A DNA stretch of 64,000 nucleotides from Garcia nutans (taxonomy: Eukaryota > Streptophyta > Magnoliopsida > Malpighiales > Euphorbiaceae): assembly GCA_947685225.1 (NCBI GenBank), contig CANTUV010000032.1, positions 25,675,501 to 25,739,500 of the forward strand. Reading direction: 5' to 3'. The notes under the pieces are model-generated. The model worked only from the letters and a program-made list of their open reading frames with translations, had not been told where the DNA came from and searched no databases. This document shows positions 1-11,899 of this stretch, piece by piece. Positions within the stretch are counted from its first letter, which is position 1, and each line of letters begins with the position of its first letter. A program made the translations under genes and the position numbers.

Positions 1-2418
1 ATATTTCTTCTCATTTACTGCTTTACCATTTTCATCTTTACTTAATTTTAAGGATGTGCTCATAGGAGTTTTGCTAGTTTTGCAGCCATCCATTCCAAAT
101 TTCTTGATGAGTTCTTTTGTATATTTGGATTGGTTGATGAAGATCCCATCTTCACATTGCTTGACTTGCAGTCCAAGGAAGAACTTGAGTTCACCCATCA
201 TGCTCATTTCAAATTCTCTAGTCATACAAGAAGCAAATTCTTTGCACAAGGCTTCATTAGTAGCTCCAAATATTATGTCATCCACATAAACTTGTACAAT
301 CAAAATGTTATGCTTTTCCTTTTTAACAAAGAGAGTTGTGTCTACTTTTCCTTTTGAAAAACCATTTTCAAGTAAATATGCACTAAGTTTATCATACCAA
401 GCTCTTGGTGCTTGTTTCAATCCATATAAAGCTTTGGTAAGTTTGAAAACATGATCAGCAAATTTGTAGTTTTCAAAACCAGGAGGTTGTTCTACATAAA
501 CTTCTTCGCTTATAAGTCCGTTTAGAAATGCACTTTTAACATCCATTTGAAAGAGTTTAAAGTTCATGTGACATGCAAAAGCAAGTAATATTCTAATAGC
601 TTCTAATCTGGCTACAGAGGTAAAAGTTTCATCATAGTCAATACCTTCTTCTTGATTATAGCCTTTGGCTACCAATCTTGCTTTATTTCTAACAATGTGA
701 CCATTTTCATCAAGCTTATTCCTATAGACCCATTTGCATCCTATTATAGAGTGATCTGTAGGTCTAGGAGTAAGTTTCCAAACATTATTTCTTTCAAATT
801 GATTAAGTTCATCTTGCATTGCAGTTATCCAATTTTCATCATTTAAAGCCTCCTCAACAGTCTTTGGCTCAATTTGAGAAACAAAAGCAAAATTAACATC
901 TATATGATTAATTTTAGATCTAGTAATTACTCCCTTAGATGTTTCTCCAATGATGAGTTCCTTAGGATGGTCTTTCTTGTATTGCCAATCCTTAGGTAGA
1001 TCTTGAGTCTTTTCTTCAAGTTCATATTGATTGATCTTTGGAGCATCAATAGATTCAAGAGGTTCAAGAGTACCTACAGGGTCATTGAAAGTAATACCTT
1101 TCTTTTGATCACGATTAGATGATTCATCAAATACAACATGCATTGTTTCTTCTATAACTAGAGTTTTCATGTTAAATACCCTATATGCTTTGCTATATGA
1201 TGAGTATCCTAGGAATATGCCTTCATCTGATTTGGATGAAAATTTTCCAAGATTATCCTTGGTATTCAATATGAAGCATTTGCATCCGAATACTCTAAAA
1301 TATCCAATTTTGGGAATTCTTCCATTCCATAGCTCATAAGAAGTTTTATTAGTTAAATACCTTTTGTAAACATGATTTGTAATGTAACAAGCTGTATTAA
1401 CGGCTTCTGCCCAAAAATAAGATGGTAAATCATATTCATTGAGCATTGTCCTAGCCATTTCAATTAAAGTTCTATTTTTCCTTTCAACTACACCATTTTG
1501 CTGTGGAGTTCTAGGAGCAGAAAAATTATGTGAAATGCCAAGTTCATTACAAAAACCTTCAAAATTTTCATTCTCAAATTCTTTGCCATGATCACTTCTA
1601 ATAGATGTGATCACATATCCTTTTTCATTTTGAACTCTTTTTGCAAACGTTTTGAAGTAATTAAAGGCTTCATTCTTTTGAGCTAAGAAATTAACCCATG
1701 TAAATCTAGAGTAATCATCAACAAGAACAAATGCATATGATTTGCCTCCTAAGCTTGTAACTCTATTTGGTCCAAACAAATTCAAATGAATGAGCTCTAA
1801 AGGACTAGAGGTGCTAATAACACTCTTTGATTTAAATGAGCTTTTATGTTGCTTACCATGTTGACAAGGTTCACAAATCCTGTCTTTATCATATTTTATC
1901 TTAGGTAAGCCATCAACTAAGTTTTCATTACAGATATATTTTAATTGATCCATACAAGCATGTCCTAGTCTTCTATGCCATAACCATGCATCATTATTAG
2001 TGGACATTAAACATTTAAATGTATGATTTGAATGTATGTTGATATTATAAGTGTTGTTTGTTCTAGTACCCTTAAATATGATAATATCATTTGAATTCGT
2101 GATCTTGCATTCTTTGGAATCAAACTTTACAAAGTATGCTTTATCACAAAGTTGACTAACACATAGCAAGTTATGTTTCAAACCATCAACAAGCCATACA
2201 TCTTCTATTAAATCCTTACCAATAGAACCAATGGAGCCAACACCAAGAATTTTACCTTTAGCATTGTTTCCAAAAGTTACATTACCTCCATGTTTGTAGG
2301 TAATACTTATAAAGAGCTTTGCATTTCCAGTCATATGCCTTGAGCATCCACTATCCACAAGCCATGTGCTTTCGTTGATAGAAGATTTTAGGCATACCTG
2401 CAAGGCAATAGTGATCAT
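1..2418 (-). CDS. Copia pol polyprotein (protease-integrase-RT), partial
   Basis: Reading the minus strand codon by codon from 2418 to 1, I found no stop codon in about 806 codons, so the frame runs open off the window. Visible in order: protease signature WLVDSGCSRHMTG near 2330; integrase zinc-binding region (HRRLGHACMDQ near 1970, then CEPCQHGK near 1870); integrase core with VDDYSRFTWV near 1700 and PQQNGVVERKNRT near 1500; RT with KWVYRNKLDENG near 720, MDVKSAFLNG near 540 and the catalytic YVDDIIFGA near 275. The frame differs by one from the upstream gag frame, which ends at 2415, so gag and pol are now out of phase. An intact pol behind a broken gag suggests a fairly recent element that would need gag supplied by another copy. 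The start used here is the first ATG in the open frame, not a demonstrated initiation site. Confidence 0.88.
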   Translation of the reverse strand, partial: MITIALQVCLKSSINESTWLVDSGCSRHMTGNAKLFISITYKHGGNVTFGNNAKGKILGVGSIGSIGKDLIEDVWLVDGLKHNLLCVSQLCDKAYFVKFDSKECKITNSNDIIIFKGTRTNNTYNINIHSNHTFKCLMSTNNDAWLWHRRLGHACMDQLKYICNENLVDGLPKIKYDKDRICEPCQHGKQHKSSFKSKSVISTSSPLELIHLNLFGPNRVTSLGGKSYAFVLVDDYSRFTWVNFLAQKNEAFNYFKTFAKRVQNEKGYVITSIRSDHGKEFENENFEGFCNELGISHNFSAPRTPQQNGVVERKNRTLIEMARTMLNEYDLPSYFWAEAVNTACYITNHVYKRYLTNKTSYELWNGRIPKIGYFRVFGCKCFILNTKDNLGKFSSKSDEGIFLGYSSYSKAYRVFNMKTLVIEETMHVVFDESSNRDQKKGITFNDPVGTLEPLESIDAPKINQYELEEKTQDLPKDWQYKKDHPKELIIGETSKGVITRSKINHIDVNFAFVSQIEPKTVEEALNDENWITAMQDELNQFERNNVWKLTPRPTDHSIIGCKWVYRNKLDENGHIVRNKARLVAKGYNQEEGIDYDETFTSVARLEAIRILLAFACHMNFKLFQMDVKSAFLNGLISEEVYVEQPPGFENYKFADHVFKLTKALYGLKQAPRAWYDKLSAYLLENGFSKGKVDTTLFVKKEKHNILIVQVYVDDIIFGATNEALCKEFASCMTREFEMSMMGELKFFLGLQVKQCEDGIFINQSKYTKELIKKFGMDGCKTSKTPMSTSLKLSKDENGKAVNEKKY

Positions 2419-4274
2419 CTTCTTTTAGGTATCCACATGAAGTTGGGTCCTTGATGGTTAGTAGTAAAAGTGCCTTCTAACTTGAGATGAGCCTTTCTTA
2501 TATAACAAGAAAAATTTTTGTGTCCGAATTTCATGCAATATGTGCATTGCCATGGCATTATATACTTCTGCATTTTTCTTTTTGTATTTAAAGTATTATG
2601 CATACAGCTACAAGTATGTGATTTCTGTTGTGCAAGTTTAGTGTACAAAAATGCATAATTATTTTTGGCTTTATTTCCTAGTGAACCATAAGAAGTTCTT
2701 TTGGTACTTTTAGACTTGGTGCAAGCATCTTTGATATAAAAATCAGAGATTTCAATTGTAGATGCTTTTACAAATGTTGGTTTACTTAGTGAAATGTTGG
2801 TTGAGCCATTGAATCCTAATCCATATTTTAAGGAAGGTGATCTTTGGTTATTAATTAATGTGTTTAATGCTTCCTTTCCTTTATGAAATATGGAAATTGA
2901 TTCTTTTAGTTCTTTTAGTTCATGCTTCAATGTTTCATTTTCTTTAATAACCTTTTCTAAGTCATGTGAGTTTTTATTTAACTCTCCTATCGTATTCATC
3001 AAGTGTTCATTTGAGGTTTTTAATTCTAAGGTAGAGTTCTTTAAGCATATAAAATCCTTTTCTAACTTAGAGTTTTTCTCTTTATAGAGCATCATTTTAG
3101 AAAAATAATTTTCTATTTTAAAGTTCATGTGCTCAATCAAATCACTATCATCTATATCATTTATATCATTATGTGCTGCTGGATCAAAGGATTGAGTACT
3201 TACCTCATTGGAGTCATCTTTAATAGCCATGAGACACAGATTTGCAATTCCTTCTTCTTCTTCTTCTCCACTTGAAGAAGAGTCATCCCATGTGGCTTTG
3301 AGAGACTTTTTCTTTTCTTTATCCCATTTCTTTTTGTTCTTTAATTTGAAGCAATCCGATTTAATGTGACCAGTTTTTCCACATTCATAGCACTTTACCT
3401 CATTTTTCTTTTCTTTATCTTTGAAGGAGAATTTAGGAAGTGTACCTTTGTTTGCTTGTAATTTTTTCTTCCTTTTCCATTCATTGATTCTTTTTTAGAA
3501 CATTGCCATTTCATCTTCATCATCAGTACTTTCATTGCTTGAGCTCTCAACTTCTTTGATTGCTTTGAGTGCAATTGGTTTTCTCTTTTCTTTTTCACCT
3601 TGATCTTCTTCTTTCTCACTATGTAGCTCAAATGTGAGTAGTTTTCCAACTAGCTCGTCGGTTCTTAATGTGCTGAGATCATGAGCTTCTTCTATGGATG
3701 ATACTTTTGATTCAAAGTTTTTTCTAGCTCTTAGTGCTCTCAAGATTTTACTGTTTACATCACCTTGATCATATACCTTGCCATACTTCTTTAGTTCATT
3801 GACAATAGCAAGCAAGTGATTGGTCATGTCGGTGACATTTTCATTTGATTTCATCTTGAATAGATCATATTCATGGACATGCATTTGTTTCTTGGTAAAT
3901 CTCACTTGAATCGTACCTTCATGGTAGTTTTTGAGTGTTTTCCAAATGCAATGTGCACAAGTTAAATGTTGAACTCTTCCACCTTCTTCTCTTTAAATGG
4001 AATTCATCAAGATGGAAGCGGCTCTATTGTTCTTGAATCGATCTTTGACATTACTAGTTGACCATTGTGTTTTAGGAAGTGGAACTTGAATACCATTAGC
4101 TTTATAAGTGGGAGGTTTCCATTCACTTTTCACGAAATCCCATAGTTCAATCCCTTCACTGTCTGGAAACAAATACATTTTGTGTTTCCAGTATGAATAA
4201 TCAGTTCCATCAAAGTAGGGTCTAAGAATAGTGTTAAGATTTCCATGAGAGTTTGATGAAGAAGAAGTTGCCAT
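2415..4274 (-). pseudogene. Copia gag, interrupted by two in-frame stops
   Basis: One minus-strand frame carries the whole gag from the ATG at 4274 to a stop at 2415. The N-terminus MATSSSSNSHGN is followed by the PYFDGTDYSYWKHKM motif typical of copia-type gag (UBN2 family). A CCHC zinc knuckle, CYECGKTGHIKSDC, lies at about 3349-3393, followed by an acidic serine stretch and a coiled-coil-like segment rich in E, K, L and N. TAA stops occur in this frame at 3993-3995 and 3495-3497, and family-like sequence continues after each. The protein is therefore split into three pieces by point mutations rather than by deletions. The gag ends just past the pol start in another frame. Confidence 0.82.
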
Positions 4275-4313
4275 AGTGGATCAAATTTCACAATTAAGTT
4301 TAAGAAATCTCAG

Positions 4314-4325
4314 GCTCTGATACCA
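4314..4325 (-). other. Primer-binding site, initiator-Met tRNA type
   Basis: The minus strand reads TGGTATCAGAGC two bases after the LTR end. This is the classic plant copia primer site complementary to the 3' end of initiator tRNA-Met. Confidence 0.9.
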
Positions 4326-4327
4326 AT

Positions 4328-5691
4328 TGTTGTCCCAAGATGGCAACCAAGAGGGGGGGTGAATTGGTTTCCTCAAGAAATAATGACAATTAAAAAACTC
4401 AACAAACTAGAAATGCGGAATAGAGAGATGGTTGAGTAATGAAAGAAAGAAAGAACACACAAGATTTATAGTGGTTCGGATTTACTTCAATCCTACATCC
4501 ACTTCCTTAACAACTTGTTAAGGTTCCACTAATCTTTGAAGTTTTTAAAAGCTCACTTCCAACTTTGGTGTTTTCACAAGTTCACACCTAACTTCACAAG
4601 TGTTTTTCTAAGGTTTACACTCAAGAACCTTTAAAGGAGTTTTTAAGGCTTACTCTCACAACCCAAGTGTTTTTCCAAGCTCACAGTCAAACTTATACAA
4701 TGGTGTTTTCAATGCTTACACCTAACATTCATTACAATTCAAATGTAAGTTTAAGTAAAAGAAAGTTTGTTACTTGGCTATGAAATTCTTTTTCCTTGGT
4801 TCTCATTCCTTCTTTTCTTATTGAAGCAATGTATTTATAGCTAATGTGGTCTTACTAGCCGTTATTGATAGTGAGAATAAAGTCATGGCAGTTTAGTCCT
4901 TCTTCTATAAACTGTCCGAAGCATTTCACGGTCATCATTCATATAAGGATGGTCGCGCTGTTGTCATACGCGGTCGTCCTTGGACAAGGTATGGTCGCTG
5001 AATTTAAAAAAGCTTCAACGGTCGAATTTGAGTGCTCTGCAGCAGGAATCTTGCCCATGCTGTGGTTGTCGGGACGGTCGCGCATCACAAGGGTGCGGTC
5101 GCCCTTTTTGAATGTTGAAGTGGATTTATAACGGTCATCACACGTGGCATTCTCTGACAGGGCAGAAAAGATGTCCGCTAAAATATGAATGTCGCGGTCG
5201 CCCTAGGTAACATCTCGCGGTCAAAGTGAGATACTCGCGTCGAACTTCTGGACGCACCTGAGGACGAGAACACTACTGTCTCTTTAAGCAAATTCTTCTT
5301 GAATTGGTAGAGCGGTCGCGAATAGAAATGGGCGGTCACTAAAGTGATAAGTGAGGCCATATCATTCACTGTTCTTGTCACCACGAACCTTACTGTGATT
5401 AGAATGATTTGAGTTCCTTGGGTAGCGGTCGTCCATAACTTGGGACGGTCGCTCTTCATTAAGTGCGGTCGTTACTGAGGTCGGGTTTCTGACCGCGAAA
5501 CCTACTGTGATAAGGTTTCATCCTTTAATTGAATGGTGCGGTCGTATTCATGTCTAGTGCGACCACTATAAGTGTTCTGTTCAGCTTTATTTGAAGTAAC
5601 CTAAGCCTGCAACAAGATTCTCCAAACACATGTTAAATGGATCATTCAATTTGAGTTTTCAAGGATCAAAATAGAGATCATTTGTCTAACA
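4328..5691 (-). repeat. 5' LTR of the left-edge Copia element
   Basis: On the minus strand the LTR ends GGGACAACA directly before the primer site and most likely begins TGTTAGAC at 5691. An alternative start is TGTAACA at 5702. A TATA-like GCTATAAATAC (minus strand) lies near 4830-4838. The presumed U3 (about 4900-5600) contains roughly fifteen CGGTC-type motifs in AT-rich surroundings. The second LTR is outside the window, so the boundaries cannot be confirmed by alignment. Confidence 0.7.
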
Positions 5692-7640
5692 AGATTGTTA
5701 CACAAGCCACATTCACAATGTGACTCATTTCATACATTTTATCCATTAAATTATATTTTTCTATAATCATATAGAATTCTCATGTTTTCATTATTTTATA
5801 GAATTAATCATCCTGTTAATATACAAATATTAATTCACTATAGTGTCACTTTAAAGAATATTATTTATTCTTTAAAGTGAACTAGGTTATATTCTTTCCT
5901 CACCCCTATTTTTTCATCACTTCTTATCATTTTCACCCTTTTCCCACAATTTCCCATACTTTCCAAAATTTCTCATCCCATTAATAAACCCTATGTATTT
6001 CATATACAACCATTAATTCTACATTGAACAAATATCCAATGTGCCACCCATCACATAACTATGCCACCTTGCATAGATTATGTGAATTCCTACACTACAA
6101 AGAAATCATATACATTATGCCAATTCATACATAATAAAATCTCAAGTAGTATAAATAAGTACTAACTTTAATTATGCCAATACAACTCCCAAGTCTTACT
6201 TCACCAATTGCCCTTCCTATTTTTAATTTTGTAACTTTCATTTACTCAACCCTAAACCACATTATAAGTTTCAATTTAGCATTAGCAATCCATTTAAATT
6301 TACTTTAATCATTCAAATACCATTTACATCAATTCCACTAAGAATTTCACTAAAAATACTATTTTTATTATTACTACCTTATTCAAACTTCATTCTATCA
6401 AACTCATTTTTTAACATTTAACTATAAAAACATCATTTATACATCAATATAACATTAAAACAATTCACTTCCTTAATTATGGAAATCTCTTTCAAAAATT
6501 CAAATGTCACATAATGTAATTATTAACATTAACTTCACCAAAACCTACTCATATCACATTTTTCAACCTTAAAATCATAACATTTATATTAAATACGATA
6601 CTAATTCATCTCATTAAAATAATTATCAATATTCATATTAGAAATCCTAATTTACACATAATAGGTCCATAGCCCTAAACTTAACCAAACTCTCTCATAA
6701 TCAATTTTTAATCATAAAATCATTACATATATAATAAATCAATACTAAATTAATCCATGGACATAATTATAATCAACCATATTAGAATTCCTAATTACAC
6801 ATATTCATCAAACTCAACTTCCATCATTTATGCTTATTTCCAACAACCAATCCACAAATCTTAATATGCTCATCCTTTTAGCTTTAATTCTATCAATTTA
6901 AGCAATTAAACACAACTTTCTTTCTTTAGATATTCAAAACATAATCTTAAAATCAATCAAGAACAAGCTTAAAATAAAATACTTACTTGATTTCTTTGGT
7001 AATTCTTCAAAACTACTTTAAATCTTCTTGAAATCTCATGTAAAATTTTAATACATGAAGAAAACCAAATCCTCCTCATACTCTCTTAAGTTTCACGTTC
7101 AAAATGAAGGAGGAGGAGAAAATGTCTCTTTTTCCCTTTAATTTCTCACACTTATCCCATATATATTTATTAATTAATTAAAATATTAATCCACCAATCA
7201 TCTTTCTTTCTTATTTGACTTTTCTTTCTTCTCTCATTATTATTATTATTATTATTATTTTATTATTTTATTATTATTATTATCATCATCATTATTATTA
7301 TCCACTTTTCCAACACCAAATTATACCTCACATATATGTAATATATATTTTATGCATATATATATGTCTTATATATGTTACTTATATTTTACATATACTA
7401 TTATGTACATATTTATGTAATATATATACTATGTATATGTAATTTATATTTAATGAATATGAATACCCATATGCAAAAATAATGTATATCCTATATACAC
7501 ATCAAATATACTTTATATATGTATTCAATATACTAAGTATGTAATATATATATATCCAATATATACAATTAATATATGCTATATATATTTTATGTATACA
7601 CTATATATACATTGGGTATATATAACTTTTATACCTCTAA
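5692..7640 (-). repeat. Truncated Ty3-gypsy LTR fragment, minus orientation
   Basis: The sequence around 5715 (CACAATGTGACTC) and around 6160 (CTAACTTTAATTATGCCA) recurs at about 50,830 and 51,060, within another minus-strand LTR. The phrases 'aaccctaaaccacatt' and 'tttacatcaattcc' recur there too. This is therefore a related LTR whose downstream part was removed by the Copia insertion. A perfect splice-donor hexamer GTAAGT (minus strand) lies at 6981-6986. An ATT microsatellite covers about 7237-7305 and TA-rich repeats cover 7320-7620. No coding sequence is visible. Confidence 0.55.
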
Positions 7641-8025
7641 ATACTTATTTAAATTTTTCGAAATCATAGATATGACATGATTTGGCTATGCTGGATCTTG
7701 GTTGAGCAGAAGACATAGAATATTGCTTAAGAGTCATATTTGTGGGTCTGCCATGATTGGTTCTTCGTCTGAAGAATCAGTATAATTGTCAATCTTTAGA
7801 GTTGCTACCGAAGTTTCTTCCACTGTTTGTTCTGCTTTCCTCTCTTTCTTCTTCTTCCTGAAAAATTATTCAATTTCTAGATTATATGACTCAAGTTTTG
7901 TATGTAGATTTATTCGCATATAAACAAAAAAATTCTTAAGAAGAGTAAACAACAAATAAAAATTCAAAGCAATAACAGTTTAATATTATTAATATTAGAA
8001 TGGTCGCCTCTTCGGCAATGGCGCC
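7640..8025 (-). mobile_element. Leader and primer site of a gypsy-type element, remnant
   Basis: On the minus strand the primer site TGGCGCCATTGCCGAAGA (8025-8008) follows the LTR at 8030-9627. It resembles the tRNA-Asp-type primer site TGGCGCCGTTGCCGGGGA of Athila-like and related gypsy elements. Downstream, a short lysine/glutamate-rich coding-like stretch (about 7860-7740) and a possible gag start, MTLKQYSMSSAQPRSS, are visible. The body ends abruptly at about 7640 against another LTR fragment. The element family is an inference from the primer site. Confidence 0.5.
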
Positions 8026-8029
8026 AAAA

Positions 8030-9627
8030 ACTTATTAAAACTGGGGCCTAGCTATCTGCAAGTGCATAGGTCGTATCAAATATTAAAGTGATGAGTAGAG
8101 TATCATTTCCACTAGGAGGGTTATTCTAAGTACTAAACAATTAGATTGTCTATTATTTAGATAACAAAAGTCGATGTATGATTAAACTTAAATAAGTTGA
8201 ATTTGCTTTGAAATTAAATTTAATGATTTAAGGCTTAGGGTTTAGTCACCTTTATTGGTTTATTATGGATTAACTAAGGTTTTTTATTTAGTTTAGTTTC
8301 CGTTTTAATTAATGGTTAGATACTCCTAAATCAAGCTTTAGTTTCTCTCAAGTACTAAAACTAATACCAATTTAATCTTTATGTCTACCCTTATGACTAT
8401 AAGTAATTAAACCAATTCATTAGGCTTTGTGAGATTCTTGAATCAACCTCCTAAGGGTTTAACCTTATCTCTAAGTGAAAAAATTTTCTTAAGATTATTA
8501 TCTCCATTGACTAATATTATACTTTCACTCTCGCTCCATAATACAACATCTCAATCAATTAATTATTGACTAGATAATCAAAGCATTAAGATCAAAGATA
8601 ACAAAATAATCAAGGATAAACTTAAATTAAATCAAATAAGCATATACTATTCCATAGTAAATTCTATACAAGGGACCAACCCTAATAGAATTTAGTCTTC
8701 ATATTTGGAATGAAAACACAACAAACATTAACTGAAAACATAATTGAAATAACAATAAAGATCAAACCCTAATTCTTTGGATTAAAGAAGAACTCCATTT
8801 GGATTCTTGAATCTCTTCCTTAAACCTAATTTCACTCTTCCCTCTAAAGAAATCTTAAGACTAAATTTTATTTCTTGGATGAATCTAATCTAATTCTTGC
8901 ATGATTGAATCCTTAGAGGAGATGTGTTTATATAGAGTGTTTGGAAGTTTCTTGGTGGTGAAAGGCTAGCAAAGGCTAGAATACAACTGTTTACAGCTGT
9001 TTGGTTCTTCATTTTTCTAATTTTTCAACTTGAAATAATAAAAATCAGTCCCACGGGCGTGGCTTTGAGTACCATGGTCATGGCCTGGGTAAATATGAGC
9101 TATTTCTAAAAATTTTCCAGCCTGACAGTGGAGGTTTAAGGCCCACGGTCGCGACTTTTGATTTGCTTCTGAAATATACAAAATCTCTTTAAAACAGAGC
9201 CAAAATCAATCCTACGGTCGTGGCCTTCAAAATGCTTCTGCCCTTTCAATTTTTGTCATATAAAAATTTGGATAAATTTAAATCAAATCCTATGGCCTTG
9301 GCTTTTTGACAGCCATGACCCTGAGATTCAAAATGATTCTGAACCTCTTAATTTCTCATCTTTAATTCTATTTTCAAGTTCATAGTCATGTATCACGATT
9401 TATATGATCATGTAAATTCATTTTCTTCCATTTTTATCTCTTTTTTATTTTTCTTCAATTTTTCATGATTTTTAGCCAAAATAAACTCTTTCTTCATACT
9501 TGTAACTTTATACTTGAAATGATGAATGTTCTAGCTTTCACAATAAAAAATTGATCAAATTCAATTAATAACAATAAAAATATAAGTAGAATAATCATAA
9601 AATTATATGCAAAATATGGACTTATCA
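8030..9627 (-). repeat. LTR with tRNA-Asp-type primer site, minus orientation
   Basis: The minus strand begins TGATAAGTCC at 9627 and ends near 8030, next to the primer site. A TATA box TATATAAA (minus strand) lies at 8935-8928. Upstream of it, between 9050 and 9301, are five variants of a C-C-ACGGTCGTGG-C motif: cccacgggcgtggc, accatggtcatggcc, gcccacggtcgcgac, cctacggtcgtggcc and cctatggccttggc. The exact 3' end is uncertain because no clear CA terminus is seen. Confidence 0.6.
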
Positions 9628-10316
9628 GCGATCTCCACCATTGCAGGATGGGCAATGCTTAAAGTGTCGGGTTAAGCTCGAACGCACTATCTGCATTACA
9701 AAGTGAAGAACTCGAATAGTTCGACCCCTCAAATCTAGATCAGGAATGAGAAGACTTAGAACCCATTGTAAAACAAAACAGAAAACATGACTCACCTCTA
9801 AATAGGAAATCCAAAGGACTATTTAAAGAAGCTTAAGCAATGGAAAGCAAAGCAATCTAGCAGTTTCAAAGTGCATAATAGCCACTCATTGCTCCCTTAT
9901 TTTATAGATGTGAAGACATCAGGAAGCGAAATGTCATTATTAATGACGTTTCACTCCCATCCTGAAAATGCTTGGCAGACAGAGCGCCAACTAATCAACC
10001 TAAGCAATGGAGTTCTCCTTATTAATGCAACCACATCTTCGCCAACTAGCATAAATGTCAGAACAAGAAAGGGGGACTAGTGATACCATATTGAGAGTAC
10101 CACAATCGTGGCACACTGAGCCTTTCAGGACGAGCTGACCTATTGTATAGTATGATAGATCTCTAACACACCCGAAATTCTCGTTGGTGATATTTGTCGT
10201 GGTCCCCTTATTTGCATCTACTATATATAAAAGATACTCTCTACATATAAAGGAATCGAAACATTTTTCCCTTGGAAGAAGGTGAGAAAATGTTTATTGT
10301 GTATTGAAATAACTCA
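9628..10316 (+). repeat. 3' end of a plus-strand LTR element: polypurine tract and LTR
   Basis: A polypurine tract AAGAAAGGGGGA near 10,064-10,076 is followed by TGATACC at 10,081, the pattern expected at the junction of internal region and 3' LTR. The putative LTR contains a TATA-like CTATATATAAAAG near 10,212. Its end is not certain, so about 10,316 is a guess. The 9628-10,080 stretch shows no supported coding frame. A 69-codon open frame at 9871-10080 looks fortuitous. The stretch 10,317-10,890 is AT-rich and I see nothing definable in it. Confidence 0.4.
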
Positions 10317-10892
10317 ATAGCCTATATAAAGAGTCCTTTAAGTATTTACAATATAAAGACTAAAGTGTCTTATAAATATACACTAAATATTGAAGTAAAA
10401 CAAAGACAAAAAAATAAAATGGAAAAAATGGTAAAACAAAAATAACAATTATTATAATTTTTTAAAAATAATATATAATCCTCTACTTATTAATTAATAA
10501 AATTATTAATTTTTTAAAAAAAATTATTATACTGGTGTCTGGTTTAAAATTAGTTTACTATGTAATTCTTTGTAATGCACTTAACACAATTAGTTTTAAA
10601 TTTTTTCCAATATTAATTTTTGTTTTAATATTATGAATATAGTTTTATTTTAAATAATAATAATAATTAATTATATTCTTGAAAAAGAATAAACATTTTG
10701 AAAAAGATAAGCATATTAAATTAAAATCTGAAAATTCTAAAAAGAATATGAAAGTAAATTTAAATGATAAAAAGTGAGTTATGACTATTCTTGCCACACT
10801 TTATCTCACCTTTAAGAATATATTAATTTATTTTGTATAAATAATAGTGCTCATTTTAAAAATTTGATAAATCATTTTTTTTATTTTTGAGA

Positions 10893-11720
10893 AATTTACA
10901 CCATATACCTCATTCAAGGTTTGATTTTCAAATTTACTGCTGATTTTTAAAACAACACTTTAGCTTCTTTTTTTTTTTTTTTCATTTTTACGTAAAAACT
11001 CGTTATTTTTTCTTTTTCTTTTCTTTTTTGTTAATATTTTTTATATTTATATTTTTATCTGTAAATAATTTTTTATTATTATATTCTCAATATACACACT
11101 AAAAAATAAAAAATATATATAATATATATACAGTATACACATAATAATCAATATCATATATATAATATATACTAAATAGATACACATCATCTACATAATA
11201 TTTATATCAATTATTTAATATTTTTTAATTTTAATATTTTTTAATTTTACATACACACAATATTCACATAACATGTACATAATATATACAAAATATACAT
11301 AATAAATATATAAAATAAACATAATATCGACACAAACATCTACAATATTTATATAAAATATATACAATATATGTAACATTTACAAAATAAAACTTTTTTT
11401 AATATTTATAATATGTAGAATTTGTTTAAAAATAAAGTTAATAATTTTTATAAATATATTTTTATATATTTTATTTTTTTAATTTTTTAAGTGTTATTTA
11501 TTATTTGTAATTAAAATTAAATTTTTTTTATAAAAAATAATAAATTTTATTAGTTGAAAATATATTTTAAAATATTAAATTTTATTATTTCATTGAAATA
11601 CATTTATTTAATAGTAAAATTTTAAAAAAAATGAAATTTATAGTAAAATATTGCTTAAAATGAGATAAGAGTTATTTTTTTAAAAAAAATTTATTTTAAG
11701 AAAGGGTAAGGTATTTTTAA
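10893..11720 (+). repeat. AT-rich non-coding element, copy A
   Basis: The stretch begins GAAATTTACACCATATAC. It contains many dispersed ATACAC/ACATCTAC/ATATATACA phrases and ends in poly-T/poly-A-rich sequence with 'gggtaaggtattttt'. A region at 25,225-26,225 ends (reverse complement) with GATAAATTTACGCCCTATAC and contains the complementary GTAGATGT phrases. The two look like diverged copies in opposite orientation, perhaps of a non-autonomous DNA transposon. Low complexity makes this tentative. Confidence 0.35.
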
Positions 11721-11899
11721 AAAAGAAACCTTAATTTTAGTATGTTCGAAATTTTTTTTATGGTGCAGTATTTTTAAAAGATGAAACTTATTTTTAAGGC
11801 AGTATTGTGAATGTCGGTTTATTTTTCTGATATTTTTGTCAAAATCAGTATTTTTTGGGCTGAACAATTAAATCAAAGCCCAAATTTACAAGTAAAGTC

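Larger units (their letters stand above)
1..5691 (-). mobile_element. Ty1-copia retrotransposon, 5' part, runs off the left edge
   Basis: On the minus strand the order is 5' LTR (5691 to 4328), primer-binding site (4325 to 4314), gag with zinc knuckle, protease, integrase and reverse transcriptase. This order (integrase before RT) defines Ty1-copia. The 3' part and second LTR lie outside the window. The element sits inside an older gypsy LTR fragment that resumes at about 5692. The gag-leader style and the LTR phrase ending in a run of G before 'tgaattgg' resemble SIRE/Tork-type plant elements, but the lineage was not tested by phylogeny. Confidence 0.9.

Noticed and set aside
7215..7442. 75-codon open frame
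   Set aside because: The translation is poly-Ile/Tyr/His from ATT and TA microsatellites.
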